This document shows, piece after piece, positions 53,143-61,625 of a stretch of DNA of 64,000 bases (positions within the stretch are counted from its first letter, which is position 1; each line of letters begins with the position of its first letter). The DNA comes from Streptomyces sp. SDr-06. GTDB taxonomy: Bacteria > Actinomycetota > Actinomycetes > Streptomycetales > Streptomycetaceae. The translations under genes and the position numbers were made by a program. The stretch lies in the NCBI RefSeq assembly GCF_003324565.1, contig NZ_QOLA01000004.1:248001-312000 (forward strand), read 5' to 3'. Under the pieces are notes generated by a model. The model made no database searches and was not told where the DNA came from. It was given only the letters and a program-made list of their open reading frames with translations.

Positions 53143-53215
53143 CGCCCCCGGCAGGACTCGAACCTGCGGCCAAGCGCTTAGAAGGCGCCTGCTCTATCCA
53201 CTGAGCTACGGGGGC
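53143..53215 (-). tRNA. tRNA-Arg (anticodon UCU)
   Basis: The minus strand folds as a tRNA: acceptor GCCCCCG/CGGGGGC, D-arm GCTC...GAGC, anticodon arm GGCGC-CTTCTAA-GCGCT with anticodon TCT at 53182-53180, and T-arm GCAGG-TTCGAGT-CCTGC. CCA is not encoded. It reads AGA, a rare arginine codon in this genome. Confidence 0.95.
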
Positions 53216-53569
53216 CGATGGGGCCTCGGTGGCCTGGAGCCCCGGGCTGGCGAGGGTGTCGTCCGGGACGGGTCCCGGGCCGATGACCTTGCCGGGGACA
53301 AGGATAGGGCTCCTGTCACCTCGTCCCGGTTGCTTCACCTGCGTGGCACGATGTGGAGGTTCGGTGAAGCGAACCGATAATCGCAGGCAGGTGCGAATCA
53401 TGCAGCGCTTTTGACGCTCGCGGCGCAGGGTGTTGTGCACTCGTTATGCCTGCGTCCCACTCGTCCCGTCTGTCCCGTGTGTCCGTTCGGCCCGTCTCGG
53501 CTGCGTACGGACGCGCGCGGAAGTGGCCATACGCTTCAAAAAGCCGCCAAAGTTGGGCATTCTTCGCAT
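53216..53569 (+). promoter_or_regulatory. Gene-free upstream region of dynA
   Basis: 354 bp without a supported gene. It contains the dyad GGTTCG-GTGAAG-CGAACC (53358-53375) followed directly by GATAA, giving CCGATAA, which resembles the -10 of WhiG-type promoters, although no matching TAAA -35 is seen. The region presumably holds the dynAB promoter. Confidence 0.35.
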
Positions 53570-55183
53570 GTGGTGACCTTGGACGTACGGCCTCAGCTCA
53601 TCGACGCACTCTCCGCCCTGCGCGACAGTGTCGCCGCCGTGCGTCTGCCGCTGCCCCTGCCGGGGGCGCCCCGCGCCCGGCAGACGCGCAGCGAGCTGCT
53701 CGCACAGCTCGACGACTATCTGCTGCCCCGGCTGCGAGATCCCGAAGCCCCGCTCCTGGCCGTCATCGGCGGCTCCACGGGCGCGGGGAAGTCCACGCTC
53801 GTCAACTCCCTTGTGGGCCGCCGGGTCAGCGAGGCGGGGGTGCTGCGCCCCACCACCCGTACGCCCGTGCTCGTGTGCCACCCCGACGACAAGGAGTGGT
53901 TCGCCGGAGAGCGGGTGCTGCCCGAACTCACCCGTGTCTGGCTGCCGCAGCAGCACGAGGACGCCGAGGGCGAGGAGCTGCCCGGCGGGGGCGACGAGGG
54001 ATCGGTACGCGTCGAGACCGCCACCACGCTGCCGCGCGGGCTCGCGCTCCTGGACGCGCCGGACATCGACTCACTGGTCGTCAGCAACCGCATCCTGGCG
54101 GCCGAACTCATCTGCGCCGCCGACGTATGGGTCATGGTCACCACCGCCTCCCGGTACGCCGACGCGGTGCCGTGGCACCTGTTGCGTACCGCGAAGGAGT
54201 ACGACGCCACCCTCGTCACGGTGCTCGACCGGGTGCCGCACCAGGTGCTCGCCGAAGTGTCGCGGCAGTACGGGGCGTTGCTCACCAAGGCCGGACTCGG
54301 GGACGTGCCGCGGTTCACCGTGCCCGAGCTGCCCGAGTCCGCCGGGGCCTCGCACGGACTGCTCCCCTCCACCGCGGTGGCCGCGCTGCGGACCTGGCTC
54401 ACCCACCGCAGCCAGGACCCGGCCGCCCGGCAGCAGGCCGTGGCCCGTACCGCGTCGGGCGCCATCGAATCGCTCAACGCCCGGATGCCGGAGCTCGCTT
54501 CGGCCGTCGCCGCCCAGTACGCCGCCGCCGTACGCCTCACCGGCGCCGTCGAGGACGCGTACGCCAAGGAGGGCGCCCGGGTGCGGCGCCGGCTGCGGGC
54601 CGGTGAGGTGCTCGCCGGGGACGCGCTCACCCGGTGGCGCGCCCACCCCGGCGGGGCCACCTCCGCCGAACTCCTCGACGCGCTCGTGGACAGCCTCGCC
54701 GAACTGCTGCGGTGCGCGGCCGCCGCCGCCGACGAGCGGGTCAGGGAGGCGTGGGCGCGCGAACCGGCGGCGGGGCGGTTCGCCGGAGAGGTGCGCCACG
54801 AGGACCCGGAGGACCGCATCGGGCTCGCGGTACGGCGCTGGCGCCGGGTGCTGGAAGAGCTGGCCGAGGAGGAGGTGCGGGAGATGGAACGCTCCCTCGC
54901 GCCCGACCCCGAGACCGTGGCGGCGCTGCTCGCCGCCGCGCTGCTCGGCGGGCGGCGGGCCCGCCGGGCGGGCGAGCGGCTCGCCGAGCGCATCGGCGCC
55001 CACGGCGCGCTGCGGCTGCGCGACAAGGGCGGCGAACTCGTCGCCACCTACATCGACCAGGTGCTCGGCGCCGAACGCGAGCGCCGGCTGGCTCCGTTGG
55101 ACGCGCTGGAGGTGACGCCCGAGCCGCAGGCCGGGCTGATCGCCGCGCTGTCCGTAGTGCAGAAGGAGAGGAAAGCGGCATGA
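53570..55183 (+). CDS. dynA: Dynamin-like GTPase DynA
   Basis: 537 residues from GTG 53570 (or 53573); the start is set by the conserved [20 protein letters not shown], since no clear ribosome site exists. P-loop [10 protein letters not shown] near residue 67, G3-like [11 protein letters not shown] and G4-like TVLDRVPH, then a long helical, charged C-terminal half ([15 protein letters not shown]). It matches the soluble member of the Streptomyces dynamin pair that stabilises FtsZ rings in sporulation septa. Overlaps dynB by 4 bp. Confidence 0.87.
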   Translation: MVTLDVRPQLIDALSALRDSVAAVRLPLPLPGAPRARQTRSELLAQLDDYLLPRLRDPEAPLLAVIGGSTGAGKSTLVNSLVGRRVSEAGVLRPTTRTPVLVCHPDDKEWFAGERVLPELTRVWLPQQHEDAEGEELPGGGDEGSVRVETATTLPRGLALLDAPDIDSLVVSNRILAAELICAADVWVMVTTASRYADAVPWHLLRTAKEYDATLVTVLDRVPHQVLAEVSRQYGALLTKAGLGDVPRFTVPELPESAGASHGLLPSTAVAALRTWLTHRSQDPAARQQAVARTASGAIESLNARMPELASAVAAQYAAAVRLTGAVEDAYAKEGARVRRRLRAGEVLAGDALTRWRAHPGGATSAELLDALVDSLAELLRCAAAAADERVREAWAREPAAGRFAGEVRHEDPEDRIGLAVRRWRRVLEELAEEEVREMERSLAPDPETVAALLAAALLGGRRARRAGERLAERIGAHGALRLRDKGGELVATYIDQVLGAERERRLAPLDALEVTPEPQAGLIAALSVVQKERKAA

Positions 55184-56895
55184 CGCAGGAGGCCGACGAC
55201 CGCTGGGACGACGGGCTGATCGCGCGGCGCGCCGCCGAGCCCGGCGAGATGACAGCCGTGCTTGAGGAGGGCGAACAGGACCCGCAGGACATCGCGTTCG
55301 AGCCCATCGGCGGCCCGTACGTCGGCGCGGTGCGCGGGCGCCTGGACGCGCTGCGCGAACTGGTCGGGCTCTCCCGCACCCGGCTCGAGACCCAGGCGCT
55401 CGCCGAGGCCGGGCGGGTGCTCGACGAGGCGTCCGCGCGCCAGCGGCTCTCCGCGCGGCACACCGTCGTCGCCATCGCGGGCGCCACCGGAAGCGGCAAG
55501 TCCACCCTGTTCAACTCCCTGGCCGGGAGCCAGATCTCGGACACCGGCCTGCGCCGCCCGACGACCGGGGCGCCCATCGCGTGCAGCTGGACCGACGGCG
55601 CGGCCGGGCTGCTCGACCGGCTCTGCATCCCGGGCCGGCTGCGCCGTCGGCCGCTCGACGGCGGGGGCGGTGACCTGGAAGGCCTCGTCCTCGTCGACCT
55701 GCCCGACCTGGACTCGGCGGTCGTCTCGCACCGTCACGCGGCCGACCGGGTCCTCGCCCTGGTGGACGCGATCGTGTGGGTCGTGGACCCCGAGAAGTAC
55801 GCCGACGCCGTACTCCACGAGCGCTATCTGCGGCCCCTGGCCGGGCACGCCGAGGTCAGCTTCGTGGTGCTCAACCAGGTGGACCGGCTGCCCGGCGAGG
55901 CCGCGGACCAGGTGCTCGACGACCTGCGCCGGCTGCTCGACGAGGACGGCATGGCGCTCGGCGAACACGGCGAGCCCGGCGCCACGGTGCTCGCCGTGTC
56001 CGCGCTGACCGGGCAGGGCGTGGGAGAACTGCGCGAACAGCTCGGCACGTTCGTGCAGGAGCGCGGGGCGGCCGCCCGGCGGCTCGGCGCCGACGTGGAC
56101 GCGGCCGCCGCCGAACTGCGTCCGCTGTACGTGGCGGACGGCCGGCCCGGGCTCGGCGAGCGGGCCCGCCAGGACTTCGCGGACCGGCTCGCCGCGGCGG
56201 TCGGGGCCGCGGCCGCGGGCGAGGCCGCCGAACGCGAGTGGCAGCGCAACGCCCAGCGCGCGTGCGGCACCCCGTGGCTGCGGCTGTGGCGCTGGTACGA
56301 CCGGATCCGCGTCCCGGCCCTGCAACGCCCGCGCTCCGACGCCCCGGCCGAGGAGCAGGTCACCGCCCGCCAGCGGGTCGAGCAGGCGGTCCGCACGGTC
56401 GCCGACGAGGCCGCGGCGGGGCTGCCCGCACCCTGGGCGCAGGCGGTCCGCGAGGCCGCGGTGCGCGGCGCCGAGGGGCTGCCCGAGGCACTGGACGAAC
56501 TCGCGGTACGGGAGGAGCTGGAGCGCGGCGCCTCGCCCCGGCCCCCGTGGTGGCCGGCCGCCGTGCTGGCCCAGATGGTCATGACGGGCATTCAGATCGT
56601 GGGCGGCCTCTGGCTGCTCGGCCAGATCGTCGGGGTGCTGCGGCCGGGGCTCATCGTTCCCGCGCTCGTGATGCTGGGCGGCGTGGTCGGCGGGCCCCTG
56701 ATCGAGTGGGCCTGCGCGGTCGCGGCCCGCGGCCCCGGCCGGCGCTACGGCCAGGAGGCCGAACGCAGGCTCCGGGAGGCCGCGGCGGCCTGCGGACGGG
56801 CCAAGGTCCTGGATCCGGTGGCCGCGGAACTGCTGCGCTACCGCGAGGTGCGTGAGCAGTACGCGGCGGTGGTGGGGGCCGGGGCGGGGCGGTAG
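55180..56895 (+). CDS. dynB: Dynamin-like GTPase DynB (membrane member)
   Basis: 571 residues. P-loop [16 protein letters not shown] near 103, [12 protein letters not shown] (G3) and LNQVDRLPG (G4). Two hydrophobic helices near 457-475 and 487-510 ([39 protein letters not shown]) sit inside the helical stalk and anchor it to the membrane. With DynA it forms the division-septum dynamin complex. AAGGAGAGG precedes the ATG, which overlaps the dynA stop. Confidence 0.88.
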   Translation: MTQEADDRWDDGLIARRAAEPGEMTAVLEEGEQDPQDIAFEPIGGPYVGAVRGRLDALRELVGLSRTRLETQALAEAGRVLDEASARQRLSARHTVVAIAGATGSGKSTLFNSLAGSQISDTGLRRPTTGAPIACSWTDGAAGLLDRLCIPGRLRRRPLDGGGGDLEGLVLVDLPDLDSAVVSHRHAADRVLALVDAIVWVVDPEKYADAVLHERYLRPLAGHAEVSFVVLNQVDRLPGEAADQVLDDLRRLLDEDGMALGEHGEPGATVLAVSALTGQGVGELREQLGTFVQERGAAARRLGADVDAAAAELRPLYVADGRPGLGERARQDFADRLAAAVGAAAAGEAAEREWQRNAQRACGTPWLRLWRWYDRIRVPALQRPRSDAPAEEQVTARQRVEQAVRTVADEAAAGLPAPWAQAVREAAVRGAEGLPEALDELAVREELERGASPRPPWWPAAVLAQMVMTGIQIVGGLWLLGQIVGVLRPGLIVPALVMLGGVVGGPLIEWACAVAARGPGRRYGQEAERRLREAAAACGRAKVLDPVAAELLRYREVREQYAAVVGAGAGR

Positions 56896-57131
56896 ACGCG
56901 GGGGCTCATCGCGCGGGCCCGGGGGCGGGGTACCTCGTCCGGGTGAGCGGGTTGTCCACAGGGCGCCGGTGGTCCACAGGCCCCGGCACGGACTCCCCGT
57001 CCGGTCCAGCATGGAGATCGACAGCGCAAGGGTTCGATCGAGTGCCGGGCCGGGCGGGGCTTTTCCTCAACCGCCCCGTGTTCCGGCCCGATCGGGCCCA
57101 CGGGTTCTACGCGGTACGGGGGCTGAGGGCA

Positions 57132-57644
57132 GTGAACGAGACGATGGTGACGCTGGTCGGGAATGTGGCCACGCAGGTGGAGTGGCGGGAATCGGCGACG
57201 GGCGGGGCGGCCAGGTTCCGGCTCGCGGTGACCGCCCGCCGTTTCGACCGGGAGAAGCAGTCCTGGGTCGACGGGGCCACCAGTTTCTACACGGTGTGGG
57301 CGGCGCGGGCGCTCGGGATGAATCTGACCGGCTCGGTCGCCATCGGCGAACCGTTGGTGGTGCACGGCCGGTTGAAGGTGCGCGACGAGGAGCGCGGCGA
57401 CGGGCCGCGCTGGTTCTCGGCGGACGTGGACGCGGTGGCGATCGGGCACGACATGTCACGCGGGACCACGGCGTTCCGCCGGGTCTTCAAGGGCGAGGCC
57501 GGACCGGTCGAACGGGCCGCCGTCCAGGGGGCGGAGGGCGGCCCGGCGCCGGGGCGCGAGGGGGCTCCGCCGGGCGCGGGTCGGCCGGTTTCGGCCAAGG
57601 AGGCCCCGGCAGTGGTATGGGAATCGGCCAAGGTCACGACGTAG
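57132..57644 (+). CDS. ssbB: Single-stranded DNA-binding protein (paralogue SsbB)
   Basis: 170 residues. The OB-fold starts NETMVTLVGNVATQVEWRES and continues with FRLAVTARRFDREKQSWVDG, FYTVWAARALGMN and GEPLVVHGRLKVRD. It lacks the acidic DDDIPF-type tail of the essential SSB, as expected for the Streptomyces SsbB paralogue, which serves chromosome segregation in sporulation. Position after dynA-dynB agrees. Start GTG 57132 has GAGGG upstream; ATG 57144 is possible. Confidence 0.85.
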   Translation: MNETMVTLVGNVATQVEWRESATGGAARFRLAVTARRFDREKQSWVDGATSFYTVWAARALGMNLTGSVAIGEPLVVHGRLKVRDEERGDGPRWFSADVDAVAIGHDMSRGTTAFRRVFKGEAGPVERAAVQGAEGGPAPGREGAPPGAGRPVSAKEAPAVVWESAKVTT

Positions 57645-57971
57645 ACGAGTGCACTGACGGGCTTGTGGGCGGCCGCACTTGAGGAATGCCGGAGAGGGAG
57701 CCGCGAGATGGTTGAGCATGCAAGCTGTCCCGAAACTCCCCTTCTGTTCCGGGGATTTGTCGATAAGGCCAGGTGACACACGTGTTTTGGGATAACGATT
57801 TCGAATCGGAATGGTTATCTGATGTCATCATTGCGGATCGTCGACTTCCGTATCCCTAGGATTCCCGCGTACTCACGGGGCACTTGAGTCTGCCGGCGAG
57901 GCACTTCCCCCACGCGCACCCCTCGTGCACGCGCACCACATGCGAAAGAGCCTCGCCCGAAGGGGAATTCT
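57645..57971 (+). promoter_or_regulatory. AT-rich promoter region of thioester surface protein with inverted repeats
   Basis: 327 bp without a gene and noticeably less GC-rich than its surroundings. It contains GATAAC (57791-57796) and GTTATC (57814-57819) as arms of a dyad with GATTTCGAATC between them, and an ACACGTGT palindrome just upstream (near 57780). These are likely binding sites for developmental or stress regulators. Confidence 0.45.
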
Positions 57972-59381
57972 GTGTTTTCAGCCGTTCACGGGCGTAGCGC
58001 CCGCAAGCGGGGTGCTCTGCGCCTCGCCACCGCCACAGCCGTCACGGGACTCGTCGCGGCCGGTGCGATAGCCGGCGCGGGTGCGGCCGTCGCGGACACG
58101 CCTGACCAGCAGGGCCAGGGCGGCGCGACCGCCACCATCCAGGGCCTGGAGCCCGGATCGTTCGCCGGCGCCGTCATCACGGGCGACAACGGCCACAAGG
58201 AAAAGGTCGAAGCCGGCCTGTTCCGGATGAACGTCGACGGCGGCGGCACGCTGCGCACGTACTGCATCGACATCCACAACCCGACGCAGCGCGAGGCGCA
58301 GTACCGCGAGACGCCGTGGAGCGGCACCTCGCTGGCCAACAACAAGGACGCCGGGAAGATCCGCTGGATCCTCGAGCACTCCTACCCGCAGAAGAACGAC
58401 CTCGGCCAGCTGGCCTCGGACGCGGGTGTCTCCGGCAAGCTCACCAACGGTGAGGCCGCTGCGGCGACCCAGGTCGCGATCTGGCGCTACTCGGACCACG
58501 TCAAGGTCGACGCGGTCGACAAGGACGCCCAGACCCTGGCGGACTGGCTGTTCAAGAACGCCGAGGCCAAGGCGGAGCCCGCGGCCTCGCTGACGCTGGA
58601 CAACGCCTCGGTGGCGGGCAAGGCCGGCCAGAAGCTCGGCCCGGTCACGGTGCACACCAACGCCGGCAAGGTGACGGTCGCCCCGTCCGCGGAGCTCTCC
58701 TCCGCCGGGGTCAAGATCGTCGACAAGGCGGGGAAGGCCGTGACCTCCGCCGCCAACAACAGCCAGCTCTTCTTCGACGTGCCCGCGGGCGCGCAGCCGG
58801 GTGCCGGCTCGGTGCGCCTGTCGGCCACCACCCAGGTGCCGGTCGGCCGCGCGTTCGCGAGCGACTCCAAGAGCCAGACGCAGATCCTGGCCGGCTCCAG
58901 CGACTCGACGGTCAACGCCGAGGCCAAGGTGGTCTGGGCCAAGCAGGGTGCCATCCCGGCCGTGACCGTCAAGAAGGACTGCGTCAAGGGCGGCGTGGAC
59001 ATCACCGTCACCAACAAGGGCGACGAGGCCTTCCCGGTGACGGTGGGCGGCAAGACCCTCGCGTCGGTCAAGCCGGGCGAGTCGAAGACCGTGCTGTTCC
59101 CGGTCGCCGAGGACCAGAAGTACGACTTCACCATCGCCGGCCAGCACTTCTCCGGCGTCCTGGACTGCAAGACGGCCGGCAGCGGTACGCCCACCCCGTC
59201 CTCGCAGCCCAGCCCGGCCTCGGCCGGCGGCAGCTCCACCGGCACCACCGGTGGCACCAACCTGGCCGAGACCGGTAGCTCCAGCGCCACCCCGATGATC
59301 GCCGGTGCGGCGGTCGTCCTGGTGCTGCTCGGCGGCGGCGCGGTGTTCTTCCTCCGCAAGAAGAAGGCCGCCGGTCAGTAA
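57972..59381 (+). CDS. Cys-Gln thioester surface protein with LAETG sortase signal
   Basis: 469 residues from GTG 57972 (AAGGGGAA upstream). Signal peptide ALRLATATAVTGLVAAGAIA ends near AVADTP. The thioester domain has the cysteine in LRTYCIDIHNPTQRE and the glutamine in AAAATQVAIWRYSDH, which should crosslink into an internal thioester able to bind host or surface amines. Two Ig-like segments follow, then a Ser/Thr/Pro/Gly stalk and LAETG, a hydrophobic helix and RKKKAAGQ, the signal for class E sortase anchoring. Cell-surface adhesin-like protein; natural target unknown. Confidence 0.9.
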   Translation: MFSAVHGRSARKRGALRLATATAVTGLVAAGAIAGAGAAVADTPDQQGQGGATATIQGLEPGSFAGAVITGDNGHKEKVEAGLFRMNVDGGGTLRTYCIDIHNPTQREAQYRETPWSGTSLANNKDAGKIRWILEHSYPQKNDLGQLASDAGVSGKLTNGEAAAATQVAIWRYSDHVKVDAVDKDAQTLADWLFKNAEAKAEPAASLTLDNASVAGKAGQKLGPVTVHTNAGKVTVAPSAELSSAGVKIVDKAGKAVTSAANNSQLFFDVPAGAQPGAGSVRLSATTQVPVGRAFASDSKSQTQILAGSSDSTVNAEAKVVWAKQGAIPAVTVKKDCVKGGVDITVTNKGDEAFPVTVGGKTLASVKPGESKTVLFPVAEDQKYDFTIAGQHFSGVLDCKTAGSGTPTPSSQPSPASAGGSSTGTTGGTNLAETGSSSATPMIAGAAVVLVLLGGGAVFFLRKKKAAGQ

Positions 59382-59427
59382 GCGGGACCAGTAGAGAGCT
59401 CAGAGTGAGCGCCCGGTGACGGGCAGC

Positions 59428-59460
59428 GGCCCCGGTACGCATCGCGTACCGGGGCCGTTT
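59428..59460 (+). terminator. Terminator of the thioester protein gene
   Basis: GGCCCCGGTACGC-atc-GCGTACCGGGGCC, a perfect 13-bp stem, followed by GTTTCC. It starts 47 nt after the stop. Confidence 0.85.
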
Positions 59461-59520
59461 CCGTCCGGGGGTGGGCGACTGGCAAGATGGGGTGTTTTTG
59501 GCGAGTCCGACCACGGAATG

Positions 59521-59557
59521 GGCCCCTGACCAGCGACGGAACCGCTCACCAGGGGCC
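59521..59557 (-). terminator. Hairpin downstream of integrase gene
   Basis: GGCCCCTG pairs with CAGGGGCC, and inner AGCG with CGCT. It lies 31 nt beyond the integrase stop. Either the integrase terminator or part of the attachment region. Confidence 0.5.
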
Positions 59558-59587
59558 GTGACGGGGCCGTGGGCCGCCTGGGGGCCG

Positions 59588-60850
59588 TCAGGCCGCTTCC
59601 GGGAGGCCCGGAGGTGCGCCGGGGCGGATGCGCTGGAAGACAGCCGACACGGCCTTACGCGTCCTCTCCTCGCTGCTCGGCATCAAGTGCGTATAGATCC
59701 GCAGCGTGAAGCCGGGGTCCGAGTGTCCCAGATAGATGCTCAACGCCTTGATGCTCTCCCCGCCGTCCAGGAGCACCGACGCGTAGAAGTGCCTGAGCGC
59801 GTGCATGCCGTCGTCCGGCGCAGCGGCGTAGCGCTGGCCCCGCACCTTGGGCGGGATGACACCAGCGGACGCCAGGGCGGGCTTCCACACGGAGTCATCA
59901 AAGTAGCTGCGCCAGATAGCCTTGCCCACGCCGCTCGTGAAGACCAACTGCCGGGAGACCAAGGGCCCGTCCGGCGTCTTCCACGGCAGCTTGACCTCAA
60001 CCGGCGGGAAGCGGCGCATGTGGTCGCGAAAGGCGTCCGCCACCACAGGGCTGAGTGGCACGTCCCGCAGCTTGCCCCTCTTGGGTGGCGCGAACACGAG
60101 CGTTCCGCGCACGCGCTTGACCTGCTGCCGCACATACACCCACCCGGTACCGAAGCCGAGGTTGTCCGCATCCAGGCCCAACACCTCACCCTGGCGCAGA
60201 CCGCAGCCACCGGCCGCATCAACGGTGGCCGCGTACCGACCGGGCAGCCCGGCACGCACCGCGAGAACGCGAGACTCCGGCCACGGCTGAATGAGCCGGG
60301 GGTCAGGGTCCGGGGCCTTGACCGACTGGGCATGGCAAGGGTTTTTCTTGAGCACCCCGTCGTCCACGGCCGCGTTGAACAGGGACGACACGGAGTCGTA
60401 GATGGCGCGCCGGTAGGTGGCGTTCGGTACGGCGGACTGGAGTGTGCTCAACCAGGTGCGCACGTGCTCAGGCTTGAACGACCCCATGGGGCGCCTACCG
60501 AGGTAGGGGACCGCGTGAAGCCGGATGCGCCGGTCTACAGTCTCCTGACTCCCCAGGTCGGTTGTCAGACCGCCGAGCCACTTCGCTGCGTACTCGCGGA
60601 ACGTGATCTGTCCGGCCTTGGGGTCGATGTAGTCGCCCGCGTCCATGTCCGCCTGGATCTTCGTGAGCCACTTCTCGGCGCGCCCCTTCTGGCGATCCGG
60701 GAAGCTCTTGGACTGCTCGGTGCCGTCGGGGCCGACGTACCGGGCGCGATAGCGCAACCCGATGCCGTACCGGTCGCTCTTGACGCGCTGAGGCTTGCCG
60801 TCGACGGCGGTCTCGGTCTTGTACCAGCGGTCTTGGATGTGGCCTGCCAC
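59588..60850 (-). CDS. int: Tyrosine recombinase / integrase
   Basis: 420 residues from GTG 60850 (GAGGAG 8 nt upstream). The N-terminal arm-binding AP2-like part has YRARYVGPDGTEQSKSFPDR; the core-binding domain follows; the catalytic domain carries Arg in GGCGLRQGEVLGL (about 218), MHALRHFYAS (His-x2-Arg, about 349-353), YLGHSD (His) and the nucleophile Tyr in FTLRIYTHL (about 387). All catalytic residues are intact. It integrates and, with Xis, excises the element. Adjacent to the presumed att site. Confidence 0.93.
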   Translation of the reverse strand: MAGHIQDRWYKTETAVDGKPQRVKSDRYGIGLRYRARYVGPDGTEQSKSFPDRQKGRAEKWLTKIQADMDAGDYIDPKAGQITFREYAAKWLGGLTTDLGSQETVDRRIRLHAVPYLGRRPMGSFKPEHVRTWLSTLQSAVPNATYRRAIYDSVSSLFNAAVDDGVLKKNPCHAQSVKAPDPDPRLIQPWPESRVLAVRAGLPGRYAATVDAAGGCGLRQGEVLGLDADNLGFGTGWVYVRQQVKRVRGTLVFAPPKRGKLRDVPLSPVVADAFRDHMRRFPPVEVKLPWKTPDGPLVSRQLVFTSGVGKAIWRSYFDDSVWKPALASAGVIPPKVRGQRYAAAPDDGMHALRHFYASVLLDGGESIKALSIYLGHSDPGFTLRIYTHLMPSSEERTRKAVSAVFQRIRPGAPPGLPEAA

Positions 60851-60918
60851 TTCGGTACTCCTCGGGAACGTGGACAGGGACGCGACCGGTGGTCGCGTCC
60901 CTGTTGGGGTGGTGGGGT

Positions 60919-61155
60919 TCAGTCGTCGTCGTGGTCGGAGCGGCTGTCGACCCAGGCACGGACAGCGGCAGGGTCGTAGCGCACGTGCCTGCCGACGCGG
61001 AAGCCGGGCGGCCCTATGCGTTTCTTGCGCCAGGTGTAGAGCGTTTCGACGCTCTCCAGGGCGAACAGGGTCACCAGGTCTTCGGGGGTGAGGTAGCGGT
61101 CCGGGAGTCCGGCCCGCAGGGTGGCGCGCGGATCGCCAGACGTTGGCGTGGCCAT
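60919..61155 (-). CDS. xis: Excisionase-like HTH protein
   Basis: 78 residues, with YLTPEDLVTLFALESVETLY, TWRKKRIGPPGFRVGRHV and RYDPAAVRAWVD, a MerR/AlpA-type winged helix used by AICE excisionases. ATG 61155 has GAGGAG upstream. Located 68 bp before the integrase gene in the same direction, the standard xis-int order. Confidence 0.88.
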   Translation of the reverse strand: MATPTSGDPRATLRAGLPDRYLTPEDLVTLFALESVETLYTWRKKRIGPPGFRVGRHVRYDPAAVRAWVDSRSDHDDD

Positions 61156-61238
61156 GCGGCGGGTCTCCTCATCTCGGGGACGAGCTGCGCGGGCGGTTCT
61201 CAGGCGTTCGTGGCAGTGCTGTCCGAAGCGGGGATTTC

Positions 61239-61447
61239 TGCGTCATCGCGTCACCTGCGTCAATCAGGCTTCTGACCTGCGGGTTTTGGTGACGCAGCGC
61301 GGCGGGGGTTGCGTCACCGGTGACACGGGCTGGCGTCACCGGGGTGACGCGGATGACGCGGGATGACGCACGGTTTGGTGTCTGCGTCACCCCCTGTTGC
61401 CGCAGGTCAGGGGCCGTCTGCCGGGCCGGTGGTGACGTAGTGACGCA
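61239..61447. repeat. Iteron array: GCGTCA/TGACGC repeats (candidate replication origin)
   Basis: Ten exact copies of the hexamer GCGTCA in either orientation in 209 bp, at 61240, 61248, 61257, 61290, 61311, 61333, 61345, 61354, 61364 and 61384, plus 61441 and a variant TGACGTA at 61433. Most extend to TGCGTCA. Several are 8-10 bp apart, about one helix turn. The 470-bp gap 61156-61625 has no gene. Position between xis and the replication genes suggests the element's origin or the operator of a control protein. Confidence 0.8.
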
Positions 61448-61563
61448 GGCCTTTCCTTCTTAGGACAAAGAAGGGGTGGTTTCTGTGGTCTTGCGTCGCC
61501 CCTCAGAGCTTGAAGAACGAGCCGCTTCGCGGCGCGACCCTTGCCGGGCGGCTGCCGCCGCCG

Positions 61564-61611
61564 GACAAGCAAGAGGAGCACTCCGGGCGCGGCGTGCTCC
61601 TCTTGCTTGTC
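61564..61611 (-). terminator. Terminator downstream of AAA helicase gene
   Basis: ACAAGCAAGAGGAGCAC (61565-61581) pairs with GTGCTCCTCTTGCTTGT (61594-61610), 17 bp plus a flanking G-C pair and a 12-nt loop, 14 nt beyond the helicase stop. It isolates the iteron region from replication-gene transcription. Confidence 0.8.
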
Positions 61612-61625
61612 GGCTTGGCGGGCGG

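Noticed and set aside
53143..53215. tRNA-Arg as integration site of the integrative element
   Set aside because: The tRNA is intact, has its own terminator, no integrase is adjacent, and over 6 kb of conserved chromosomal genes separate it from the element.
53358..53375. GGTTCG-N6-CGAACC as a LexA box for dynA
   Set aside because: LexA sites have GAAC-N4-GTTC; here the arms are in the opposite order with a 6-nt spacer.
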